Shown: positions 7,905 to 16,492 of the stretch, one piece after another
How the letters are laid out: the number at the start of each line of letters is the position of its first letter
Position numbering within the stretch: the first letter of the stretch is position 1
Assembly: GCA_021739765.1 (NCBI GenBank)
Contig: JAIPBD010000001.1
Span: 62,001 to 126,000 of the forward strand
Length of the DNA: 64,000 bases
From: Melioribacteraceae bacterium
Lineage (GTDB): Bacteria > Bacteroidota > Ignavibacteria > Ignavibacteriales > Melioribacteraceae
Direction of reading: 5' to 3'
Notes under the pieces: generated by a model
The model's input: only the letters and a program-made list of their open reading frames with translations
Databases searched by the model: none
What the model was told of the DNA's origin: nothing
Translations under genes and position numbers: made by a program

Positions 7905-8981
7905 ATGCCAAAAAAACAATTGAATTTTTTAGATAGATTTTTAACTCTGTGGATCGTTTTGGCAATGGCTGCCGGCGTAATAATCGGTTATCTGGTTCCG
8001 GAATTTTCCATTGCCCTCGGTGATTTATCAAGTGGAACAACTAATATTCCCATTGCCATAGGGTTGATTCTGATGATGTATCCGCCATTGGCAAAAGTTC
8101 GATATGAATCTTTGCCTCAAGTTTTTCGTAATTGGAAAATCCTTTTGTTATCGCTTGTTCAGAATTGGTTTATCGGTCCTTTTCTTATGTTTTTCCTCGC
8201 AATAATATTTTTGCAAGATTATCCGCATTATATGGCCGGATTAATTTTGATTGGTCTAGCACGGTGTATCGCTATGGTGATTGTTTGGAATGAACTTGCT
8301 GAAGGAGATACAGAATATGCCGCCGGCTTGGTCGCGTTCAATTCCGTGTTTCAAATCCTTTTCTTTTCCGTATACGCGTATGTTTTTATGACCGTCCTTC
8401 CCGAGGCATTTGGAATTCAATCGTTCTCCGTAGATATTACAATCGCCGAAGTTGCCGAATCCGTTTTAATTTATCTTGGTATCCCGTTTTTTGGAGGAAT
8501 GCTCACACGTTTCATATTGTTAAAATTCAAATCCAAAACGTGGTACGAAACTGTATTTATACCCAAAATCAGCCCGATAACTTTAATAGCGCTTCTTTTT
8601 ACAATTTTGATGATGTTTTCCCTAAAAGGGGAATACATTGTAAAAATTCCTTTTGATGTTGTCAGAATCGCGATTCCATTGGTGATTTATTTTATCGTAA
8701 TGTTTTTTGTTTCGTTCTACATGGGCAAAAAAGTCGGGGCAGATTATTCGAAAACAACTACACTTTCATTTACGGCGGCAAGCAACAACTTTGAATTAGC
8801 AATCGCGGTCGCTATTTCTGTTTTCGGATTAAACAGTGGCGAGGCTTTCGCGGCTGTTATCGGGCCGTTAGTTGAGGTACCGGTCCTAATCGCGCTGGTA
8901 AACGTCGCATTAAAATTTCAAAAAAAGTATTTCGGTAAATCGGAGACATCGGAAATTGAGAACCCCGATTTATGTCCTTAA
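7905..8981 (+). CDS. acr3: ACR3-family arsenite efflux transporter
   Basis: About 358 residues with ten hydrophobic helices, matching the ACR3/BASS fold. Visible family features are the N-terminal [20 protein letters not shown], the segment [20 protein letters not shown] with the conserved Cys required for arsenite transport in characterised ACR3 proteins, and [16 protein letters not shown]. It exports As(III) across the inner membrane using the proton-motive force. I chose the ATG at 7905 because GAGGAAG sits 2 nt upstream; a TTG at 7881 would extend into arsR. It is followed by arsC with overlap. Confidence 0.92.
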   Translation: MPKKQLNFLDRFLTLWIVLAMAAGVIIGYLVPEFSIALGDLSSGTTNIPIAIGLILMMYPPLAKVRYESLPQVFRNWKILLLSLVQNWFIGPFLMFFLAIIFLQDYPHYMAGLILIGLARCIAMVIVWNELAEGDTEYAAGLVAFNSVFQILFFSVYAYVFMTVLPEAFGIQSFSVDITIAEVAESVLIYLGIPFFGGMLTRFILLKFKSKTWYETVFIPKISPITLIALLFTILMMFSLKGEYIVKIPFDVVRIAIPLVIYFIVMFFVSFYMGKKVGADYSKTTTLSFTAASNNFELAIAVAISVFGLNSGEAFAAVIGPLVEVPVLIALVNVALKFQKKYFGKSETSEIENPDLCP

Positions 8982-9001
8982 ATGAAATCAAGGAAATTAA
9001 C

Positions 9002-9628
9002 ATGAAGAATAATATTTATGATGAAGTGATAAACTTTATTGAAGATGCGAAGAAGGACTTCGCCTCAATTTCGGTTGAAAGGAAAAGTATCCTACTTGAG
9101 CTTTCAAAATATATCAGATCAAAACATAAGAGTGGAGATGAGATAAATCTAATTTTTATTTGTACTCACAATTCGCGAAGAAGTCACATGGGACAAATTT
9201 GGGCTAAAGTGGCTGCCGATTTTTACAAAATACCAAATGTAAATACTTTCTCGGGTGGAACCGAAGCTACGGCTTTTAATCCAAGAGCCGTAATAAGTTT
9301 TGAGTCTGCCGGATTCAGAATATCCAAAAGCGAGGATTCGGAAAATCCGGTATATCAACTTCGGTTTTCTGATTCGATTGATCCCATAATCAATTTTTCA
9401 AAAGTTTATGATGATGAAACAAATCCCAAAAATAATTTCGCCGCGATAATGACCTGCGATCATGCCGATGAGGCTTGCCCATTTATTCCCGGAGCAGAAG
9501 CCCGGTTTCCGGTTATGTACGAAGATCCCAAAAAGTTTGACGATACAGATCTTGAAACCGAGAAGTATAATGAAAGAAACAAGCAAATTTGTTCAGAGAT
9601 TCTGTTCGTGTTTGAGAATTCGTTTTAG
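9002..9628 (+). CDS. arsC: Arsenate reductase / low-molecular-weight phosphatase family
   Basis: About 208 residues. The P-loop CTHNSRRS near residue 57 fits CX5R-S of the LMW protein tyrosine phosphatase superfamily, to which thioredoxin-type arsenate reductases belong. Further conserved pieces are FSGGTEATAFNPRAV, and DHADEACPFIPGAE, which carries a later Cys. It should reduce As(V) to As(III) for export by ACR3. ATG 9002 has an AAGGA about 7 nt upstream. ATG 8972, inside the end of acr3, is an alternative giving ten more residues. A longer-than-usual N-terminal helical region (about 45 residues) precedes the P-loop. Confidence 0.85.
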   Translation: MKNNIYDEVINFIEDAKKDFASISVERKSILLELSKYIRSKHKSGDEINLIFICTHNSRRSHMGQIWAKVAADFYKIPNVNTFSGGTEATAFNPRAVISFESAGFRISKSEDSENPVYQLRFSDSIDPIINFSKVYDDETNPKNNFAAIMTCDHADEACPFIPGAEARFPVMYEDPKKFDDTDLETEKYNERNKQICSEILFVFENSF

Positions 9629-9843
9629 CCGATTTTTCTTTATTACCCAAACACAACGCTTCATAAATATTGGTATAAAGGAATGTACCGGTCTTTTTAT
9701 TCCCATCTATTTCCTATTTTTCAGTACTCAGTTTTTATGATTACTGATTGAATCCAATCGTTACTGAATTGAATCAAACAGAAACATAATTTGTTTTTGC
9801 AAGTATCAGTATCAAATCAAGAAGGTCGTTTAAGGGAATTGTT

Positions 9844-11925
9844 ATGAAATTATTATTAAAAATGTTGTTCGTCATTATTCTATCTGCTCAGCTTTTTGGA
9901 CAAGCGGAAGAATATGTTGAAGGAAAATTATTAAGTGAAGTAAAAACAATTGAAGCTGGAAAACAATTCACACTCGCGGTAAAGTTGAAAATGGAAGATC
10001 ATTGGCATATTTACTGGCGAAATGTTGGAGATACCGGTTTACCGACAACAATAGATTGGACATTACCGGAAGGATTTGAAGCCGGTGAAATTAATTGGCC
10101 CTATCCCGAATCATTCGATTTTGGAGGATTGATAAATCTTGGTTACGAAAATGAAGCAGTTTTACTTGTCGATATTAAAACCCCGGATGTAATCACATCT
10201 GATCAAATAACCATAAAAGCAGAAATTAAATACCTCGCCTGTTATCGAAGCTGTATCCCCGGAAAAGAAGAAATTGAAATAATATTGCCTGTCGGAAATG
10301 AAATTGCTAACACAGAATTGGCGGAAGAGTTTGCCGATGCGCGGAGTAAAATACCTATCAGTTCCAATGATTGGAAAATAGAAGCCGCAACTAATGGGGA
10401 AATACTAAATATTTTTGCCGCCAATCCTTCTTGGTTTGAAGGAGAGATTAATAAAATTAAATTCTTTCCTTATAGTGAAGAGTTAATCGCTTATGCCCCT
10501 GAACAGAAGTTAGAAAAATTAGATAACGGCTATATTCTAAGTATAGAACTTTCTGAATATTACACCGGCGAAAATCAAAATATTGAAGGTGTTTTGGTAA
10601 CTGATTCCGGTTGGAGAGGCGAGGGTTCCGAAAAAGCGATGGAGATTAAAGTAACACTTTCTGATGAAATCCAATCGGCTGAAGGCGGCTCGGTTTCCGG
10701 AAGCGGATTAATGGTCGCGTTACTATTTGCATTTCTTGGTGGAATCATACTCAATCTTATGCCGTGCGTTTTACCGGTTTTGTCTCTTAAAATTATGGGA
10801 TTGGTACAGCAAGCGGGCGAAGATAAAAATAAAAGCCTTAAACATGGATTGGTATTTACGCTCGGTGTACTTGTTTCATTTTGGATCCTTTCCGGTCTTC
10901 TTCTACTATTGAGAGCCGGTGGGGAACAACTGGGTTGGGGATTTCAATTACAATCACCTGAATTTGTGATTGTACTGTCTCTGTTTTTGTTTTTATTCGG
11001 CCTGAGCATGTTCGGAGTTTTTGAAATCGGAGCTTCATTAACAGCAGTTGGTGGTAAAGCTCAAAATAAATCCGGTTTTGGAGGTTCATTTTTAAGCGGT
11101 GTGCTCGCTACGGTAGTCGCGACTCCTTGTACAGCTCCATTTATGGGTTCCGCCTTAGGATTTGCCCTAAGCCAGCCTGCAATAATTTCATTGCTGATTT
11201 TTACATTCCTCGGATTAGGGATGGCTTCTCCTTATGTATTGCTTTCCGCATCGCCGAAACTCTTAAAGTTTGTTCCTAAACCCGGCGCGTGGATGGAAAC
11301 TTTAAAACAATTTATGGGATTTTTACTTTTCGCTACCGTCCTCTGGCTGCTTTGGGTCTTGAGTTTGCAGACCGGCTCGATGGGTGTTTTAATATTATTA
11401 TTCTCGTTTTTAATTTCATCACTCGGCGCCTGGATTCTTGGCAAGTGGGGCAATTTGTCAAAGGGTAAAGCTATTAGAACTATTGCAATGATAATAGCTC
11501 TGTTTACTTTCGCCGCCGGATTTTATATTGCTCTTGATAATATCGAATTACAAACTGAAAATGCATCTGTTTCAAAATCACAAGGAAAAATTGAGTGGCA
11601 GAATTTTTCTCCAGAATTAGTAACTAAATATCTTGAAGAAGGAAAACCGGTATTTATCGATTTTACTGCCGCTTGGTGTTTGAGCTGCCAGGTAAACGAA
11701 CGGGTAGCATTCGGTTCCGAAGAAGTTCAAGATTATTTTGTTGAAAATGGAATTCAAACCATTAAAGCTGATTGGACAAATCGTAATGAAACCATAACCA
11801 AAGCATTAGCCGAGTTTGGAAGAAATAGCGTTCCGCTTTATGTTTATTACGATGGAAAGGGAGCCGAGCCGATTTTGCTCCCCGAAGTAATTACTCCGGG
11901 AATTGTACTTGATGCCATTAAGTAA
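9844..11925 (+). CDS. dsbD: DsbD-type thiol:disulfide interchange protein
   Basis: A 693-residue, three-part protein. A signal peptide (MLFVIILSAQLFGQ) leads into an N-terminal periplasmic domain, about residues 20-270, with the Cys pair in YLACYRSCIPGKEE. Residues about 285-570 form a CcdA/DsbD membrane domain with the two conserved cysteines in LNLMPCVLPVLSLK and ATPCTAPFMGSAL. Residues about 585-693 are a thioredoxin fold with AAWCLSCQ (CxxC). It carries electrons from cytoplasmic thioredoxin to periplasmic partners in disulfide isomerisation or cytochrome maturation. It is a single transcription unit following a gap of about 215 nt in which I see no gene. Which periplasmic acceptor it serves is unknown. 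Confidence 0.9.
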   Translation: MKLLLKMLFVIILSAQLFGQAEEYVEGKLLSEVKTIEAGKQFTLAVKLKMEDHWHIYWRNVGDTGLPTTIDWTLPEGFEAGEINWPYPESFDFGGLINLGYENEAVLLVDIKTPDVITSDQITIKAEIKYLACYRSCIPGKEEIEIILPVGNEIANTELAEEFADARSKIPISSNDWKIEAATNGEILNIFAANPSWFEGEINKIKFFPYSEELIAYAPEQKLEKLDNGYILSIELSEYYTGENQNIEGVLVTDSGWRGEGSEKAMEIKVTLSDEIQSAEGGSVSGSGLMVALLFAFLGGIILNLMPCVLPVLSLKIMGLVQQAGEDKNKSLKHGLVFTLGVLVSFWILSGLLLLLRAGGEQLGWGFQLQSPEFVIVLSLFLFLFGLSMFGVFEIGASLTAVGGKAQNKSGFGGSFLSGVLATVVATPCTAPFMGSALGFALSQPAIISLLIFTFLGLGMASPYVLLSASPKLLKFVPKPGAWMETLKQFMGFLLFATVLWLLWVLSLQTGSMGVLILLFSFLISSLGAWILGKWGNLSKGKAIRTIAMIIALFTFAAGFYIALDNIELQTENASVSKSQGKIEWQNFSPELVTKYLEEGKPVFIDFTAAWCLSCQVNERVAFGSEEVQDYFVENGIQTIKADWTNRNETITKALAEFGRNSVPLYVYYDGKGAEPILLPEVITPGIVLDAIK

Positions 11926-12221
11926 GTAATTGTTCAACTGTTCGCCATTAAATAGAACCATTTTCGGCGGAACTGACCAAAAACGTCATGGGCATAATTT
12001 AACTTTTCCCACGAATTTCAATTTATTCAAAAGTTGATTTTTTACTTAATTGTTTATATGCCCGGGCTACCTCCATTCTCAGCAGAGTGATCGTTTCCTG
12101 CTAAATTGTAAATCAAATTAAAACCGATGAAGTGTTTACACTCTCAACTCACCACGGGTTAAAAGTGCGTCAAATTCAAAATTGAATTCAATGCTAATGA
12201 AATCCTCCAAAAATCCATCGG
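11926..12221. other. Intergenic, no gene seen
   Basis: No convincing coding frame or RNA gene. The segment around 12058-12110 (CTCCATTCTCAGC, then TGCTAA) loosely resembles 16437-16480 at the opposite edge of the same island (CTCCATATTCAGC, then TTGCTAA). This may be a decayed shared sequence. It marks the left edge of the repeat island. Confidence 0.4.
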
Positions 12222-12570
12222 TTCACAAAAAAAACCGGGATCAAGAAAAAATGATGTCAGGGCGAAAAAAAATGACTCGAGGGCACAAAAAAATGATACA
12301 ACGGCACAAAAAAATCACTCAAAGTCATAAAAAAATAGCATTGCGTCACAAAAAAATCACTCGGGGTCATAGAAAACCGTATCGAGTCACAAAAAAATCA
12401 CTCGGGGTCATAGAAAACCGTATCGAGTCACAAAAAAATCACTCGGGGTCATAGAAAACCGTATCGAGTCACAAAAAAATCACTCGAAGTCATAAAAAAC
12501 CGTATCGCGTCACAAAAAAATCACTCAGGGTCATAAAAAAATGGTATTGCGTCACAAAAAAATACTCGGA
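12222..12570 (+). repeat. Tandem array of about 21-bp units with 41-bp higher-order repeat
   Basis: About sixteen units of 20-21 bp, head to tail. There are two alternating types: CACAAAAAAATCACTCGGGG-like (21 bp) and CATAGAAAACCGTATCGAGT-like (20 bp). Units are regular from 12284. From 12347 to 12469 three 41-bp dimers are identical, so this part was amplified most recently; the flanking units are more diverged. A poly-A core of seven A's recurs every 20-21 bp, i.e. about two helical turns, which would favour DNA bending. There are no spacers, so it is not a CRISPR. Confidence 0.9.
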
Positions 12571-12732
12571 GGGCAAGTACCACTCCATGCCCTTGCGTTC
12601 GTGTAATCCTTCCCGAAGTTTTGTTTATCCAAAATTGGACGGTGAAAAGAAGATAGTGACATGGAAATGGTGGTTTAGATAGGTTGTGTGCTGAGTTTAT
12701 GTTTCAAAGCGTCTGTTTTGCCAGCCGGGGCA
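12568..12732 (+). repeat. Dispersed structured repeat, copy A
   Basis: One of five related + strand copies of about 165 bp (others at 13223, 15855, 31999 and 33279). Shared blocks are a G/C-rich hairpin at the left end (here arms GGGCA and TGCCC), CGTGTA, CGAAGTTTTGTTTATCC, AAAATTGG, GGTGAAAAG, GATAGTGACATGG, AAATGGTGG, AGGTTGTGTGC, TTTATGTTTCAAA and GCCAGCCG. It has no coding potential. Copy A directly abuts the 21-bp array; diverged array-like units reappear just after it (12739-12778), as if it had inserted into the array. Confidence 0.8.
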
Positions 12733-12930
12733 TAGTATCATAGAAAATGCATCGGGGTAAACAAATGGTATTTCCTCACCGGAAAATGATAAGCCGGAAA
12801 TTTGCGGGGCATTACAAAGTCTTATTTTTTGATTTCTTACTCTTGTATAGTAAATAATTCTTAAGTATCTTCAATCCGATTTTCAATTATTCTAAGAACA
12901 AAAGATTTCAACTCTTTTTAACGGGATAAA

Positions 12931-13140
12931 TTGACCGCATCAAGCAAAATATTAAAAGCCTCGAATTTACTTGACCAAGTAAGAATCTCATTACAAAGAA
13001 ATCGCTACAGCCCCAAAACAGAAGAAACTTATACTAAATGGATTAGTCTATTTTTTCTGTATAACGGAATTAATGCATTGATAAATGAGGAAAAGAAGCA
13101 TAGAGTTCTCAAGATTGTAGTACCCACTGCTTGGTTTTAA
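12931..13140 (+). pseudogene. Integron/phage tyrosine-recombinase relic (N-terminal part)
   Basis: A 69-codon frame opening with TTG. Residues 12-45 match the N-terminal SAM-like core-binding domain of IntI/XerC-type recombinases: LLDQVRISLQRNRYS, then KTEETYTKWISLFFLYNG. IntI proteins have LLDQ(V/L)R...YS..TE..Y..W...F..FHG at the same place. The frame ends after 69 residues, whereas a whole recombinase has over 300. Beyond the stop, fragments such as KNGIAWIR and, in another frame, LKGFHGHTIILYS (about 13150-13218) may be the decayed catalytic end (ENGIDIRT...LLGH...YTH), but this is weak. No catalytic residues survive in frame. Confidence 0.65.
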
Positions 13141-13222
13141 CATCCGGTTCAAAAACGGTATTGCATGGATAAGATGTTGTAATTAAAAGGTTTTCACGGA
13201 CATACTATTATTCTTTACTCGT

Positions 13223-13390
13223 AGGCCAAGGACCACTCCTTGCCCTCGAGCTCGTGTAAAGACTTATCCAAAATTTGGATCATCCAAACTTGGATGGTGA
13301 AAAGAAGATGGTGATATGGAAATGGTAGTTAAGTTAGGTTGTGCTGAGTTCATGTTTCAAATCGTGGGGCTTTGACAGCCGAGGACAATT
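13223..13390 (+). repeat. Dispersed structured repeat, copy B
   Basis: The second copy of the family. The left hairpin has arms GGCCAAGGA and TCCTTGCCC (8 of 9 pairs) around CCAC. The centre contains two short palindromes, ATCCAAA/TTTGGAT and ATCCAA/TTGGAT. The right part has TGGTGATATGGAAATGG, TTAGGTTGTG, TTCATGTTTCAAA and TTTGACAGCCGAGG. A continuation GTGATTTGGCTAAC at 13416-13429 matches the right-hand ends near copies D and E, with about 25 extra bases intervening here. It precedes the barrel gene at 13447. Confidence 0.8.
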
Positions 13391-13446
13391 TATGAGATGG
13401 CACCCACGGAACGTAGTGATTTGGCTAACAAAAAAGTGAGTAAATA

Positions 13447-14085
13447 ATGAAGCTCGAAGTCTTTTCTCGGTATTATTCTTTTGCGATTATTCTTTTATGT
13501 TGCTCATTTACCCAAACATTCGCTCAGCCAAATATTTACATTTTCGGAATGGGGGGCGGGAATTATATTCCAATGAAAAACTTTGCACATTTTTTAAATG
13601 AATTGCCAAATCATAAAATTGATGAAATTGGATTTAATGGCAGCGTAGGAATAAAATATGCTCCATCAGCTAATCATATATTTTTAATTAGTTCTGAAAT
13701 TATAAATAAAAATGCTTCTTTTTCCGGAGGTTTTCTTGGTGCTACTTGGAATTTTAATGTAATCCCTATTGCAATCGGTTATCAATATTTATTTTCAAAC
13801 GAGGAGAGTAATTTCAGACCCTTCACCGGAATTAATATTTCATATTCATTCATCGAGATAGAAGGTGAGTATTATAGCGATACGCCTCCAACACCAAACG
13901 ACTTTACAAAAAGGAATAAATTTGGAATAGAACCAAACTTCGGATTCAATTACAAATTAGTCGAGAGGTTTTTCCTAGTTACTGAGATTAAATATAGATA
14001 TATGAGTGATATAGAGTTTTGGGGTAAAGATGTAAATCTATCCGGATTAATTGTAAATGCCGGTTTTCAATTTGGATTACTATAA
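13447..14085 (+). CDS. Outer-membrane beta-barrel protein (porin-like)
   Basis: A 212-residue protein with a signal peptide (IILLCCSFTQTFAQ, ending near residue 26). About eight alternating strands follow, of the small Omp beta-barrel type (VGIKYAPSANHIFLISSE, FLVTEIKYRYMSDIEFW), ending in FQFGL. It lies inside the repeat island between copies B and C. No partner gene is adjacent. Members of this broad family are often annotated as OmpW/OmpX-like or PorT-like barrels; I cannot assign a ligand. Confidence 0.7.
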   Translation: MKLEVFSRYYSFAIILLCCSFTQTFAQPNIYIFGMGGGNYIPMKNFAHFLNELPNHKIDEIGFNGSVGIKYAPSANHIFLISSEIINKNASFSGGFLGATWNFNVIPIAIGYQYLFSNEESNFRPFTGINISYSFIEIEGEYYSDTPPTPNDFTKRNKFGIEPNFGFNYKLVERFFLVTEIKYRYMSDIEFWGKDVNLSGLIVNAGFQFGLL

Positions 14086-14339
14086 AACCATTTATCCCGA
14101 GCCTCAAAGTGTCTGCCTGTTTAGATCGGCAGTTTTGTGATTTCTGAAATTGTGTTTTAGTTGATGTTTTTGTTCAGGGTATTCGTTCTAATTAATAAAC
14201 TTGCCTCCGGTGCTTACTGAGTGAGTTAAGCACCTACGGCTTAATCATCAGCATGTGTGTTTTACTCGGTTTTCTTGTTATTGTTGACGGGTTAACCGCA
14301 AGGCAGTTGGGCATCTAATTTCTGCTAAGAGGTAATTTA
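14086..14339. other. Intergenic, inverted repeat only
   Basis: No gene is seen. A short inverted repeat, TTAAGC/GCTTAA around 14225-14243, and a palindrome GGTTAACC near 14290 are present. A GTTGGGC heptamer at 14306-14312 fits the integron core-site pattern GTTRRRY, but no matching RYYYAAC partner is found in the preceding 200 nt. Confidence 0.4.
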
Positions 14340-15830
14340 ATGGAATTAAAAAAGCACAATTCAAAATTCAATTCTCCGAAACAGTCTGTTAAAATTGGTT
14401 TAGGTTATTTAATCTTTGGTGTTGTACTCTTACTCTTTTCAGGTGGGAAATGGAACATTCCCATTGCTTCCTGGTTAGCTCCTGTGTTTTTCATTCGTTT
14501 TTCTCGCGGGCAAAGACCATTAATCGGATTTATAATAATTTTGCCGGTAAGCTCACTTATAGCAATTATAACCTGGGAAGGATTAATACCTGTTCAGGGA
14601 CCTCCGTATTATGTAATACACATAATCGGCGGTTTATTTACAGCATTGACTTACCTGATAGACCGTTTAGTTGCTACTAGAATTAATAATTTTTTATCCA
14701 CATTAATTTTTCCACTTACATCCGTTGCATTCGGATTTCTGCATATCTCAACCAGCCTGTATGGAGCTAACGGATCACTTGCACTCACCCAGAATAATTT
14801 GCTTTTTCTTCAAATTCTATCGATTACCGGAATGTGGGGTGTAATTTTTCTTATTACCTGGTTCGCTTCATTTATTAACTGGATTTGGGAGCGTAATTTT
14901 AAGTTTGAATATGTGCGAATCGGAACAATTGTTTACATCGGAGTTATGGTTTCTGTCTTTTTATTTGGAATTATTCGGTTATCCTTTTTCCCTCCTAATT
15001 CCGAGACCATACGGATTGCTTCTATTTCATCAAAATTGCCTGATCCCGATCTTCCAACAAATGATCAAAGCTGGGATGTATTTAAAAATGAGTCGTATAA
15101 AAAACAGACTGAAATACTTGCTCTAAGTAAAAAAGCTTCTATTGTAGGAGCCGAAATTGTTACCTGGCGCGAGGGGGAAATTTACATATTAAAAGAAGAT
15201 GAAACTGAATTTGTAAAACAGGGAAGCAAATTAGCAGAAATGCAAAATATGTTTTTGGGAATGTCTATCGCTGTATTTACTAAAGATTTTCCAAATGTAT
15301 TAGCCGAGAATAAAATTGTATGGATTGATACAACGGGAACTATCATATTTGAATATTTTAAGGCACTTCCCACACCCACAGAAAAATGTGTTGCCGGAGA
15401 CGGAGAAGTTAAGATGCTAAATTATTCCAAAAGTAAGATTGCATCAACAATTTGTTTCGATCTCGATTTTCCCAATTTTATAAGCAAATTTGGGAGAGAA
15501 AAGATTGATATTATGCTAAGTCCCGCAAATGACTGGTATGCAATAGCCAGAATTCATCCTCAACAGGTTTCTTTCCGTGCGATTGAAAATGGTTTTTCAT
15601 TAGTGCGTCCAAATCCGAATTTCGGACTCGCCACTGCATTTGATTATCAAGGCAAAATGATCTCTTATGTTGACTTCGAAAAAACAAAAAATGAAATTAT
15701 GATTTCTGATGTTCCAGTTAAGGGCGTTAATACAATCTACAATATTATTGGAGATTTTTTCGCCTGGATAAGTTCAATAGGAATAGTACTTATAATTATA
15801 ATTGTAATATTTAGCAAAAAAAACACATAA
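14340..15830 (+). CDS. Apolipoprotein N-acyltransferase-like (Lnt/nitrilase fold)
   Basis: A 496-residue protein with six or seven membrane helices in residues 15-220. A nitrilase/carbon-nitrogen-hydrolase domain follows at about 225-465, and then one C-terminal helix. The candidate Glu-Lys-Cys triad is Glu in GAEIVTWREGEI, Lys in EYFKALPTPTEK and Cys in ASTICFDLDF (about residue 371). This is the architecture of Lnt, which adds the third acyl chain to lipoproteins. The periplasmic domain is divergent from classic Lnt (no YRKxHLVPFGEY-like run), so the acceptor could differ. It sits in a repeat island between copies B and C and may be an accessory paralogue rather than the housekeeping Lnt. 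Confidence 0.75.
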   Translation: MELKKHNSKFNSPKQSVKIGLGYLIFGVVLLLFSGGKWNIPIASWLAPVFFIRFSRGQRPLIGFIIILPVSSLIAIITWEGLIPVQGPPYYVIHIIGGLFTALTYLIDRLVATRINNFLSTLIFPLTSVAFGFLHISTSLYGANGSLALTQNNLLFLQILSITGMWGVIFLITWFASFINWIWERNFKFEYVRIGTIVYIGVMVSVFLFGIIRLSFFPPNSETIRIASISSKLPDPDLPTNDQSWDVFKNESYKKQTEILALSKKASIVGAEIVTWREGEIYILKEDETEFVKQGSKLAEMQNMFLGMSIAVFTKDFPNVLAENKIVWIDTTGTIIFEYFKALPTPTEKCVAGDGEVKMLNYSKSKIASTICFDLDFPNFISKFGREKIDIMLSPANDWYAIARIHPQQVSFRAIENGFSLVRPNPNFGLATAFDYQGKMISYVDFEKTKNEIMISDVPVKGVNTIYNIIGDFFAWISSIGIVLIIIIVIFSKKNT

Positions 15831-15854
15831 TCTATATATAAATTTGGAATTATT

Positions 15855-16022
15855 GGGAGTGGAAGGACGATTCCTTCCCCTTGAGTTCGTGTATTCTTTT
15901 CCGAAGTTTTGTTTATCCAAAATTGGTGGTGAAAAGGAGATAGTGTCATGGAAATGGTGGTTAAGTTTGGTTGTGTGCCGAGTTCATTTGTCAAAATGTG
16001 GGCTTTGAGAGCTGAGGAAAGT
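15855..16022 (+). repeat. Dispersed structured repeat, copy C
   Basis: The third copy. The left hairpin is perfect here: GGAAGGA and TCCTTCC around CGAT, although its sequence differs from copies A, B and E, so base pairing is retained while bases change. Later blocks are CCGAAGTTTTGTTTATCC, AAAATTGGTGGTGAAAAG, GAGATAGTGTCATGG, TGGTTAAGTTTGGTTGTG, TTTGTCAAAATGTGGGC and TTTGAGAGCTGAGG. It begins 24 nt after the Lnt-like gene. Confidence 0.8.
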
Positions 16023-16492
16023 TATAATTTTTTGGATCGTGATTATGATCATTTCACGTAAGGAATCCTTAAACCAAAACATATAAAAATGGCCGCGATG
16101 AACTAAAAGTCGGTTTTATTCTCTCCTGTAATCCTTCATAAAAAAAACTAAAGTGGTTCTTCGAAATTTGGTATCGACAATAATTGCATGAATCAATTGG
16201 CGAATTCGTGTACTGATGGATTTATTGTAAAATTAAAGTGAAAATGCCCAATCCCGTGTTTGTGAATTCCAACTTTTCGTAAAGAATGGAGTTTTTGGTT
16301 TCACTCATTCACTTTGCGGCTTGTGAGTAACATCACATCCGATTTAAGTGAATTGCGCATTTAAAAGTGTTTTTGCATAACTTCAAACACTTTGGTAAGA
16401 TTTCGATTATCAACAAGTTATTATTTGCTTTTCGAGCGTCCCCTCCATATTCAGCTAAGTATCTATAAAGGCTTGCTAAGAAAGGTGTTGTG
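16023..16492. other. Intergenic, no gene seen
   Basis: About 470 nt with no convincing frame. The only short frame, on the minus strand at 16333-16518, overlaps the start of the kinase gene and has no recognisable similarity. A weak AAAGG Shine-Dalgarno for the kinase sits at 16481-16485. Confidence 0.4.

Noticed and set aside
12182-12454. A 90-codon Lys/His-rich open frame across the tandem array
   Set aside because: It is a by-product of the 21-bp repeats: the phase is lost once 20-bp units begin (12368), there is no ribosome site, and composition follows the repeat rather than a protein family.
12222-12570. A CRISPR array
   Set aside because: Units are contiguous with no unique spacers, and there are no cas genes in the window.
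14306-14312. GTTGGGC as an integron attC core site just before the Lnt-like gene
   Set aside because: It fits GTTRRRY and the distance to the next start is right, but no matching RYYYAAC site or long palindrome is present upstream, so chance is likely.
15737-15994. A minus-strand 85-codon frame over the end of the Lnt-like gene and dispersed repeat C
   Set aside because: It is antisense to a clear coding region, runs into the non-coding repeat, and resembles no family.
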